21,150 nt of DNA from NCBI GenBank assembly GCA_015680685.1, contig MNCI01011846.1, positions 206,866-228,015 of the forward strand, in the 5' to 3' direction. Shown piece after piece: positions 1 through 7,887 of this stretch; within the stretch, counting starts at the first letter, position 1, and each line of letters opens with the position of its first letter. Below the pieces are notes generated by a model that was not told where the DNA came from, did no database searches, and worked only from the letters and a program-made list of their open reading frames with translations. Origin of the DNA: Gnetum montanum (lineage: Eukaryota > Streptophyta > Gnetopsida > Gnetales > Gnetaceae). The position numbers were made by a program, and so were the translations under genes.

Positions 1-27
1 CATCTTGTTTATAGATTTAGTGGCGGA

Positions 28-140
28 CCCCGATATCGCGTACGCGATATCGCAACGGACGACGTGATATCGCATGGGATGCGATATCGCGACGGCCGTG
101 ATATCGCGTACACGATATCGCGACACATGCGATATCGCGT
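28..140. repeat. Cluster of seven GATATC(GC) palindromes
   Basis: GATATC occurs at 32, 46, 66, 83, 100, 114 and 131, spaced 14-20 bp apart, nearly always inside the longer palindrome CGATATCG or GCGATATCGC. The segment is far more CpG-rich than the DNA that follows. I see no ORF in it. It could be a protein-binding array in an LTR or promoter, or a short satellite remnant. A related but CpG-poor cluster lies at 16864-16945. Confidence 0.75.
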
Positions 141-630
141 CTCATCAATTACCACACCAGTAGTTACCCTTTCACCTACCTATAGTATATTTGTAAACAC
201 ATCTACTATGAACCGAACACCTCTTGCTTAAGCTCAAAATTCTAATCCTTTGTTAAGCATCTTTTAGTCATCATCCTTGGTACCATAAGTCCAACAACCA
301 TAAATTTTGTTGTGATTTCTTCCACCTTCCTAATTTATGCCCTTCTAAAACATTTCATAGTCTTTCCTAGTGCCCATTTTTGCACCTCCCTAGCCAACTT
401 TGCCTATCCATAACCCCCATTTTGGATAATCCTATTGTGCCATCTATCCCTAGGGTCCCTCCTGAGTTAATGTTGTTGCTTCAAAATCCCTCTTTAGGTT
501 ATGGGTTAATGAGGATCAAACATGGAATTCCAACATATTACATGGGGGTAATCATACTATTTCTATTGCCAATCTCCTTCTTGATCCCATCAACCCATTG
601 ATCCCACTTATCCAAGTTCCTAAGGGGTTT
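141..630. other. Intergenic or decayed retroelement DNA
   Basis: AT-rich DNA between the palindrome cluster and the worn gag. Short plus-strand readings are Pro/Ser/Leu-rich (for example 380-601) and may be the worn N-terminal region of the gag that follows, but I see no motif that proves it. Confidence 0.4.
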
Positions 631-1445
631 TCCCTACCAAATTTTACCAAGTATAATAAGAGTTTGATACCACAAATCATGTCATCACATTTTGCAATAA
701 ATGCATGCTATTAGTTAACTATCCCCACATCATCCTTAGAAACGTTTTCGTCTCCTTAACTAGAAAAGCACTTGAATGGTATAAGTCTATTCCTTATGAA
801 TCTATCACCTCCTTGGAATAACTCTTCATCACCTTTGTGGAGAGGTTTAAATAAAATATCACTAGGAATTGTACCTTGCAAAAACTCCTAGTAATCAAAT
901 ATGCGAAGAATAAATCCATCTCTAAGTTCATCTCCAGGTGCACATAAGCCACAATGGAGCTCACTCATCTACTTGTTGATGAACAACTTTTGAACATTTT
1001 GAAGGTGTTTTAAATGACTACATTAGAGGAAATTCAGTCTATCCTACTTCATTTAGTATCCATGCATAATGCTATCACTTTTGCTAAGCACATTGAGAAG
1101 GTAACCATCCAATGAAATGATCTTAAGTACGTTAACTTTCACAAAAAGGAACAAAAAGCAATTGGTAAGGTGAAAACATTTCATAATGTAGGATAAATCG
1201 TCACTTTGGTAAACCAAATTACAACTAGTTCGTCATCAAACAATGGAAAGAATGAGAATACAAACTAAGCCTAATGGTGTTGGATAGAATACATCTAACA
1301 GAGGCTAACAAAAGAGAACACCTAAGGATAGGACTAAGTATCATAAGTTTCCAATGATGTACATATAGTTTTTAAAACTTATTTTTGAAAGTATGTATTT
1401 TTCTAACCTCTTCAATTTAAGCCTCAATAAAACATTTTAAGAAGA
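631..1445 (+). pseudogene. gag: Decayed Ty3/Gypsy gag fragment (left flank)
   Basis: Plus-strand translation in shifting frames gives a recognisable retrotransposon Gag core. FSLPNFTKYN (from about 631) corresponds to the start of the core. TRKALEWYKSIPYESITSLE (about 760-820) is the Trp-Tyr capsid motif seen in plant Gypsy Gag, and is followed by LFITFVERFK and a helical stretch to about 1010. A segment near 1332-1445 (RTKYHKFPMMYI) aligns loosely with the post-capsid linker of the main element's Gag near 5515. Several in-frame stops and at least two frameshifts make it non-functional. It is older than, and different from, the gag at 3533. It may belong to the same old element as the coiled-coil gene remnant that follows on the same strand. 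Confidence 0.72.
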
Positions 1446-1463
1446 AAAAAAGTGTGGGGATAG

Positions 1464-1606
1464 AGAAAGAAAAAACTACTAAAGTTCAAGGTCCCTTCAC
1501 CTCTAGCAAACATCACCTCACTAGCAAGCAAACTGATTTTGAGTGATGCACAGGTTTGCAAGTGGGTTAAGGTAGTGACAAATTCTAAGCCTTTCATGTC
1601 ATATGG
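1464..1606 (+). pseudogene. 5' exon remnant of coiled-coil accessory gene, cut by the element
   Basis: The reading frame is open from 1464 to 1605 after a TAG at 1461. It starts with a basic run (RKKKLLKFK) and ends KPFMSYG in phase 1 directly at what was a splice donor: with one TATGG copy removed, the pre-insertion sequence reads TCATATG then GTAAGTG (donor at 14428). The continuation lies at 14511-15516, beyond the 12.8 kb element. The basic composition and the end in SKP plus a phase-1 donor resemble exon 1 of the antisense gene, which ends RSKPPPG and GTAAGC. Homology of this short exon alone is tentative; the downstream exons support it better. Confidence 0.5.
1602..1606. repeat. Target-site duplication, left copy (TATGG)
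   Basis: TATGG directly precedes the first TG of the 5' LTR. The identical pentamer follows the 3' LTR at 14424-14428. Five bases is the normal Ty3/Gypsy duplication length, so the two LTRs belong to one insertion. Confidence 0.93.
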
Positions 1607-1636
1607 TGAAACACCATGGAAATTATGAATCGGCTT

Positions 1637-1722
1637 CAGGTGAAGATTCACGACTCAGGCAAACGTTCGTGATAGAATNTAGGTGAAGATTCACGACTCA
1701 GGCAAACGTTCGTGATAGAATT
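1637..1722. other. Duplicated 42-bp segment around a single N (assembly fault)
   Basis: The segment AGGTGAAGATTCACGACTCA... to GATAGAAT is present just before N1679 and again just after it. The 3' LTR has it once (12875-12916). Two contig ends that overlap but were not merged would give this pattern. Confidence 0.8.
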
Positions 1723-1810
1723 CTAGAAGGTAGAACAAGGCAAAGCGAGGTGAAACGGCGCCCGCCATCAAGTCTCCAAGTTCCTTACAAATTTCAATTT
1801 TACTATGTTT

Positions 1811-2340
1811 TTTGTCTTTACGCTACATTACGCAACATAGCGTAATGACGCTTAGCATAATTCTGCTTAACATAGTCTGACACCAGAAGGTAACTTACTT
1901 CAGCAGAATTGGTGAAGTTTAAGGCCTAAGCAGCGTAATATGCGACTTCTCGCATATTCTGCTAAGTCTTTTGTTCAGGGTTGAACTTACGCTCTGTTAC
2001 GCAAGGCAGCGTAATGAGCTTCAAAAAGGTCAAAGGGAAAGTCCAAAGGAAGCGAGACAGATTAAGCTCCTTTCTTTTTGCAGATTGATCACTTTACGCT
2101 AGTTACACTACGCAGCGTACGACAACGTAATTTATCGTCAAGTTAATCCATTTTTACGCTTCACTACACATTGCTGCGTAAATGAGCGTAAAACAACTTG
2201 ACTCACTATTTTCATGCTTTGTTATGCTCTACCACACGACGCAATGTAAACAAATGTAATATAGCGTAAAGCTGACTAAAGCAATTACGCATTTGTTATC
2301 CATACGCGCAATACACTGATGACCGTATTATGCGTAATCA
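1811..2340. repeat. TTACGC/GCGTAA hexamer cluster in 5' LTR U3
   Basis: I count about 14 copies of TTACGC or its complement GCGTAA in about 530 bp, against roughly 0.26 expected by chance for both strands. The orientation is mixed and the spacing irregular, so this is not a simple tandem repeat. Several sites differ from the 3' LTR by one CpG transition. Confidence 0.85.
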
Positions 2341-2477
2341 TGAAGCAGCTTCAACAAAAGTGTTGACAGTGTACGTTGCAATGTGACGCGACATAGCCAG
2401 TTCGTCAAGTCAACAGTATCCGAAAAGTTCGGGACACGTGTCATCGAGGCCATGCCTTTTCTACATGTTGTCAAACT

Positions 2478-2485
2478 TATAAATA
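2478..2485 (+). promoter_or_regulatory. TATA box of 5' LTR promoter
   Basis: TATAAATA, matched at 13668-13675 in the 3' LTR. Transcription would start roughly 30 bp downstream, near the GGGACTTTTGAAAAGAGAG sequence, which would then begin R. Confidence 0.75.
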
Positions 2486-2924
2486 CCCTAGTTGGCAAAG
2501 AAAAAAGGGACTTTTGAAAAGAGAGCAGCGGTTGGCATCTTCATCTTTTGGCAGTTATCATCCTTGAGCAGAAACAAGAGACATTTTCGAGCATTTAGCA
2601 GCAGGAGCGATCATACCTTTTGGTGAAAATACAGTTGTGATCCTTGGCAGTTTTGAGCAGAGACTATCCAAAGCGAAGAAAATAGATCAGAGATCGAGAG
2701 ATCATCTGGTGTGGTTGGCAAGATCTATTGATCAGACACAGTTGGTTGATAGACATCCGAGCTTGACCTTCCTTGCACTCCGTCTTTGGCTTACAAGGTA
2801 GACCGAGCTCCATTCTGCACTCCTTGTTAAACAATTTTTCTTATTATTTTGTGTATGTTTCGCACAAGATAATCGGGGTCTTCCCATTGTAACTTTGTAT
2901 ACAAAATACTCATTTTTTCGGGTN

Positions 2925-3068
2925 CCCGATTATCTTGTGCGAAACATACACAAAATAATAAGAAAAATTGTTTAACAAGGAGTGCAGAATGGAGCTCGGT
3001 CTACCTTGTAAGCCAAAGACGGAGTGCAAGGAAGGTCAAGCTCGGATGTCTATCAACCAACTGTGTCT
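2925..3068. repeat. Inverted copy of 2738-2880 between two Ns (assembly fault)
   Basis: The sequence from CCCGATTATCTTGTGC to the end of this stretch is the base-for-base reverse complement of 2738-2880. It is bounded by N2924 and N3069 and replaces about 100 bp that the 3' LTR keeps in normal order. Perfect identity inside an old, diverged LTR argues against a biological inversion. Confidence 0.85.
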
Positions 3069-3286
3069 NCCTTTCGCAATTTATCGAATCAAATTGTTTC
3101 ACGAAACACCTATAATCTGCATCGATTTACTAATTTAGTAACTCCCTGTCTGATTGACAAGACCGTTCAGGGCACTGCAGATTCGTTTCCTCCGGCACAG
3201 CCCTCACACGGATTCGTGGTTAAGACTGTGTACACGGATTTTGTTTGGTATTCCAGCTACCGACATTTTTCATCATTACAATTTTC

Positions 3287-3304
3287 TGGCGCTAGAAGGA
3301 GAGC
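3287..3304 (+). other. Primer-binding site (candidate)
   Basis: TGGCGCTAGAAGGAGAGC begins six bases after the LTR end. The initial TGG would pair with the CCA end of a tRNA, and position and sequence style fit plant Gypsy elements. I cannot assign the tRNA with certainty. Confidence 0.7.
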
Positions 3305-3532
3305 CTAGCCTCCAATTCGTATTTTTATAGGTAGCCCTGTAAGCAATCTGTACCTGCGTTTCCAAAAACGTGAACGTAATACCTCTAGGGAAGTTTACAA
3401 AACATCGTGCGGTGTAGATCGATCACAGTAACGATTCCTTTGGAATCCTACAGGATAGAAAGCCTAATCGCGATCTTCTTTGTCCACCGATTTTTAGATC
3501 TAGTCACTTGTCGCTGTTAATCTACTTGACCA
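3305..3532 (+). other. 5' untranslated leader before gag
   Basis: Between the primer-binding site and the gag ATG there is about 230 bp with no long ORF. This is the normal leader position, where packaging signals would lie; none can be recognised by eye. Confidence 0.6.
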
Positions 3533-6403
3533 ATGGATTCCGCATACACAACCACAACCGCCATGATTACCATTAACTCGGGTGCCACATCTGTGAATCC
3601 CATCACCGCCACTGGACCAGCTTCTGGTGTTATGGGCCCTCAGGGACTGTCACGTCGTTCGTTGAGGTTACAAGGCAAAGATCTTGTATTCACTGTCGTG
3701 ATGCCTGAGGAATATAACTTCATCTGCGTCAAGATCCAGGCAAAGCTTGCCCTTAGCCGAGCCGAAATCGAGGCAAAAAGAAACTTTGAGCTGATCCACA
3801 AAGGGGGTCAGGATTTCACTCCTACTGCTTATGACATCATCCCCCTGACAGAACATTACCATGAAATCATAACACAATTGGTCATGGCTAGGAGTCAGGC
3901 TACCCGGTCCATGTTGGAACCTCAGAACGGGGAGGAAGAAGATGATGAATTTGCAGCCCAGTTTGAACATTCGTGTCACACTCTGAGCCCCCATACCTAC
4001 ATAAATCCCTTATTCCCTCTCACCAGAGAAGCCACCCATTTTAATCCAGCCATGACCACACAAACTCATATTCCTGTCATCCCACAAGCCACTACACAGT
4101 CATCTGTTTTGCAGGTGCAAATACCTCAAAATAACATGGGGGCGGTCTCATCACCGCGCGTAATTAGCATTTCGTCGGTGGTCTCAGCATCCACCGCACC
4201 TCATTTCATTCCTTACGTCCAACCCCATGCCATGCCTACAACTCGCCTGGTGCAAAATCCGGCACAAAATTTATCGCTTCTGCCTCCTCCAACCCAACAG
4301 ATCACAGCCGTCATTCAGCCACAGACATCTGTCCAACAGCCCGCCGTGAGTCAGTGGATCATCCCCGTGGCACAACATAACCAGTCTGCGGTGTACGGCA
4401 TGCAACCCTCGGTGGCACCCGCAACACATATTCCATAGATGGTCCCACAATATCCTTATCCCTATCCCGCGCAGCCAGCGGCGGCTAATCTCTCTGCTCA
4501 ATCTGGTGGGTGGTGGTCTTCGCAGGTAGCTTCGTCCGCAGGGATCCCCGCTACACCACCTGCCAGTCAATCCATTCCTCTACTTCCACTCCCTGGCACC
4601 GCTCTCCCAGTTCAAAACCCTATTCCTCCTACGCAGACGTCTTCATCAACAAGTTTGGATCAAGCTTTCTTACATATTCAAACCCTCACTGAGGAGGTTA
4701 GACGCCTTAAGGCTGCTGGCTCAGACACTATACAGGTCATGGACTTCTATCAAGATGATCCTCTTAGTCCAGCAATCCCCATGCCGTCGTTGCCCCCGGG
4801 GATGTCCTTACCCCATTTCACTAAATATAATGGGGAGGGAGATCCCAACATTCACCTGGTTACCTTCAGATCCGAATCTTTATTGTTACAGCAGTGGCCT
4901 CACACAATCATCCATGTGTTTGCTATGTCTCTGGCAGGGAAAGCTTTGGATTGGTATTGAGCCCTCCCTCGCTCTTCCATCTCAACCTTGGAAGAGCTCC
5001 TGACATAATTCGTGACTCGCTTTCAATACAACTTAAAGCCGGAGGTCACGTTAGATCAACTCATGGGAGTGAAACAAGACCCGCTCGAATCGGTCCAAAA
5101 GTTTATACAGCGGTGGAGTGCTACTTTGAATGAAATCCGTGAACCAATCGCAGAGGCCCATCTACCGGCCATATTCAAAAGAGCAGTTAACGACTTTATC
5201 AAGTATAAGCTATATTATCTTTCCCCTAGCTCCTTACATCAGGCTTTTGCCCAGACCAAAAGCATCCAAGATGCTGCAGAGGCTAGTAAAGACCCAGCGT
5301 ATGTCACCTACAAAAACGCTAACAACAAGGGTAAGTATAAAGGTAAGACAACAACAATGACGGTAGCTACGCTGGCTGAAGGCGCTAAGACCAAAAATAA
5401 GAAGGCACCTATGGCATCACCCGAGACCACGGCTAGTGCGAGTAACACCAGCCAAAACACATCTGCCGCTGAAAAAACCCCCCAGCCGAAACCAAACTTT
5501 GAGCGTAAAGATCGCTCCAAGTATGCAGCCCTGCCTGTGAAACATTCAGAATTGTTGAAGCAACTGTTAGGCGCAGGATACATTCAGACCAAGGAGATAT
5601 CTGAAGAAGCTCTAAAGCGTCACAGACGTCATTGTGAACTACTAAAGAATCCTTCTTTAGCCCTACCTAACGAACCACCAGTTTTGAGGTCTTTTAGGCT
5701 AGACCGTTTTTGTGACTACCACCAGTTGTGTGGTCATGATACAGATTACTGCTGGGTGTTGAAAGACGATATTCAACACATGATTTACGATGGTTCACTC
5801 AAACTAGACGGCAGTAGTCCAACGCGTCCAGAAAACTAAGCGTCGCACGTGTACAAGGATCCGTTGAACACAAACAATGCACCCTACACAATCAACGTGG
5901 TGAGTACGGATAGTGAGAGGAAAGTACCGCCCAAACAACCTTTTGTTTTGCATGTACCTACCAACTCACCAAGGGGGACAAGCTTTTCACCGGCAGCTAG
6001 TGGTGTCTCAAGGCCACCCTTCATCATTCGGGCACCTTCTCCAGATTTAACTCAGCCTCCCAGTAACAGTAAAGCCACGGCTACGTCCACACCCACACCT
6101 ACGGCGCCTTTCATTCTCAGGGTGTCAAAATCACCAGCTGCCCCTTTTACGCAGGGGCAAGCCTCTAACACAAATCACCAACCATCATCTAATAAACAAA
6201 AGGAAGGGGACACATCTAGTAATGCCGCTAAAAACCATACTACGCTAGGCTTCGCTAGGCCCAGGCCCTTGGCCTCTGTCCCTATGTCCACGCCTTCTAG
6301 GCAAGACAAAGGTATAGAATCACAGCCACCTCCCCTCAGCAAGGAAAAGAACAACTCCTCAGCCGATGCCGTTCCACCCAGGGATATCCGTCTCTTAGGG
6401 TGA
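3533..6403 (+). pseudogene. gag: gag polyprotein, broken by in-frame stops
   Basis: One plus-strand frame runs from ATG 3533 to about 6460, interrupted only by TAG 4436, TGA 4958, TAA 5006, TAA 5837 and TGA 6401. Order: a variable Thr/Pro/Gln-rich N-terminal region (residues 1-415); the retrotransposon Gag core from about residue 425 (SLPHFTKYNGEGDP, then GKALDWY, followed directly by the TGA at 4958 and ALPRSSISTLEELL) to about 585; a Lys/Thr/Ser linker; a CX2HX4HX4C zinc knuckle (C727, H730, H735, C740; about 5711-5752) inside FCDYHQLCGHDTDYCW; then a long Pro/Ser/Thr-rich tail with repeated PF(V/I)(L/I)(H/R) motifs. Gag would form the particle that packages element RNA. The intact frame between stops shows decay mainly by point change. 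ATG 3533 is chosen because it follows the leader and opens the continuous frame. Confidence 0.92.
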
Positions 6404-6524
6404 ATGGAAGAAGACAAAGGGGACAAACAAGCCAGCCGAGAATGGGATCTTCTCGACGTGTTTACACAAGGTCAAACAGGCTCTGAAACAAAAAAATACA
6501 ACGCTGAGCCTCTATGACCTACTC
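6404..6524 (+). pseudogene. gag-protease linker with frame change
   Basis: The gag frame continues past TGA 6401 as EEDKGDKQASREWDLLDVF. Sense then continues one frame over from about 6468 as VKQALKQKNTTLSLYDLLMM, which runs into the protease ORF. The (L)SLYDLL motif is common just before protease in Tat-like elements, so a single indel near 6455-6470 most likely separates the two frames. A programmed +1 shift is less likely, because no slippery sequence is evident. Confidence 0.65.
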
Positions 6525-7325
6525 ATGATGTCTCAAAAACACCGTGAGGCCATGGTCCGCATGCTGACATCCATACCCGTGGATGAAAGTTTACCAGCGG
6601 AGGAGGAAGCGATACACATTGTCATGTTTCCCTCCAACGCTGAGCGACCTAAACCTACCTCGTTGACCTTTCATAACGAATCCATCAAAGATGATCCTGA
6701 GAAAGGTCAAGTGATAACTGAGCCCATGTTTACCACCATCCGGGTCGGTCAATACCGGATACGGAGGGTGCACGTGGACGACGGCGCAGCTACAAATGTC
6801 ATTCCTTATCCCATCATGGATAGGTTGGGTCTGGTCGACCATATCAATCCCATGACGACAACATGCATAAAGTCATTCAACGAAGCACGGGTTCAGGTCA
6901 AGGGGACGGTGTGCATTGAATTTGTGGCAGGGGATCAATTCCCAATGGATGCTACATTCCTTGTCGTCGAGGAGATGCCCGGGTTCAACTTAATTCTAGG
7001 GAGGTCCTGGTTAGCCCAACTGAGGGCGGTTTCATCACCAATACACCAGGAAATACACCTACCCTACGCAGGGGGAGAGGTTGTGATACACGGTGATGAA
7101 ATCACCCACAGAACTATCAACAATATCGAAGAGGAATGGGGTTCGGAGATAGAAACATCAGATGATCAGACCCATCCCCGAATCCCTGAACAAACTGAAG
7201 CAAATGATGACAGTCTAGCCTGGGCCAACCTACCATTTCAGGACGGTGGTGTGGAAGAGTCAGGCTGCAAATCTCCCCGCCTTTACGCATCATTGAACAT
7301 AAGGGCCATCAAGAAACAATTATGA
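6525..7325 (+). CDS. pro: Retroviral-type aspartic protease domain
   Basis: An uninterrupted 266-codon frame. The active-site loop is VHVDDGAATNV (catalytic Asp about residue 85, D-D-G-A instead of the usual D-S/T-G-A). The flap-side strand follows, and FNLILGRSWL near residue 155 is the conserved ILG-xx-WL strand of plant Gypsy proteases. The enzyme would cut Gag-Pol into working parts. The first residues (SQKHREAMVRML) belong to the linker helix, so the true translation start lies upstream in gag. The frame ends LNIRAIKKQL then TGA, where polyprotein would normally run on to reverse transcriptase. From there the sequence changes completely, so pol is interrupted. Confidence 0.88.
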   Translation: MMSQKHREAMVRMLTSIPVDESLPAEEEAIHIVMFPSNAERPKPTSLTFHNESIKDDPEKGQVITEPMFTTIRVGQYRIRRVHVDDGAATNVIPYPIMDRLGLVDHINPMTTTCIKSFNEARVQVKGTVCIEFVAGDQFPMDATFLVVEEMPGFNLILGRSWLAQLRAVSSPIHQEIHLPYAGGEVVIHGDEITHRTINNIEEEWGSEIETSDDQTHPRIPEQTEANDDSLAWANLPFQDGGVEESGCKSPRLYASLNIRAIKKQL

Positions 7326-7560
7326 ATTAGTGATTAATCTGAATGGCATTTACGCACATCTTCACGTCTTTACTAATTTTGCCTTTTACGCTTAGTAGTT
7401 TGCATTGTCAATCTTTTTTAATATATTCATACATATTTACGCTTGCTATTCATTACGCCGTTCACATTTCTTTATATACACTATTTACGCTATTTGATCA
7501 TTTTAGTGCAATTACGCAGAAATGTACATTATTATCAATTACGCTTTCAAAATTACGCAG
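7326..7560. repeat. TTACGC cluster after protease, all in one orientation
   Basis: Eight TTACGC hexamers occur between about 7350 and 7558, all on the plus strand, in AT-rich DNA with no credible gene. Chance would give about 0.1. The hexamer is the one found in both LTRs, and here it lies beyond the 3' end of the antisense gene. Confidence 0.8.
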
Positions 7561-7561
7561 A

Positions 7562-7708
7562 TGGCCCACAACGGCCTAAAACTAGTAACAGCCCGCAATG
7601 GCCTTAAACTAGCAATGGCCTGCAATGGCCTAAAACTACCTTGTATCTTATGCAAATGCTACCTGGCGGCCCGTGATGGCGTTAAACTAGCAATTCCATT
7701 CTACAGCA
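7562..7708 (+). repeat. Short array of four diverged units, shared core with the 3' array
   Basis: Four units end in TAAACTAG(C/T)A or a close variant, preceded by GGCCCRYRATGGC: at about 7564, 7590, 7616 and 7669. The same design (CCGCTATGACGTAAAACTGGCA) builds the larger array at 11139-11633, so both come from one repeat family. Confidence 0.7.
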
Positions 7709-7887
7709 ATGCCAATTATCCACAGTCTTTAACAATTCTGCTTACGCTTTGCAAATAACGATATAAAACCAAAAAATAAATATACAAATAGCATTTAAAA
7801 CCATACAGAAAAGCTTAATGCCAGTGTTTTCAACATTCATATAACCACAGTTCAATTCCAATCAATAAAATCATGTGTAAGTTACAG
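7709..7887. other. AT-rich spacer beyond antisense gene 3' end
   Basis: No ORF. As the region downstream of the antisense stop codon it would hold the 3' untranslated region and poly(A) site of that gene; no strong AATAAA is visible on the minus strand. Confidence 0.45.

Larger units (their letters stand above)
1607..3280 (+). repeat. 5' LTR (with assembly damage)
   Basis: It is collinear with 12842-14423 and ends ...CATCATTACA before the primer-binding site. It exceeds the 3' LTR in length because of two faults marked by N. About 42 bp (1637-1678) is repeated after N1679, and the stretch between N2924 and N3069 is a reverse-complement copy of about 2738-2880, standing where the 3' LTR has unique sequence (about 14113-14213). 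U3 is studded with TTACGC/GCGTAA. A TATA box lies at 2478-2485. Confidence 0.92.

Noticed and set aside
28-140. GATATC cluster as a CRISPR-like array
   Set aside because: Spacing is 14-20 bp with no constant repeat of 25 bp or more, and the genome is eukaryotic.
2738-3068. Long perfect inverted repeat as a biological hairpin or MITE
   Set aside because: It is bounded by single Ns and absent from the 3' LTR; an assembly fault is the simpler reading.
3024-3308. 94-residue ORF across the end of the 5' LTR
   Set aside because: It crosses N3069 and the artefactual inverted copy; no coding support.
7343-7758. Two overlapping plus-strand ORFs after protease
   Set aside because: They consist of the TTACGC cluster and the four-unit array; composition and context are non-coding.
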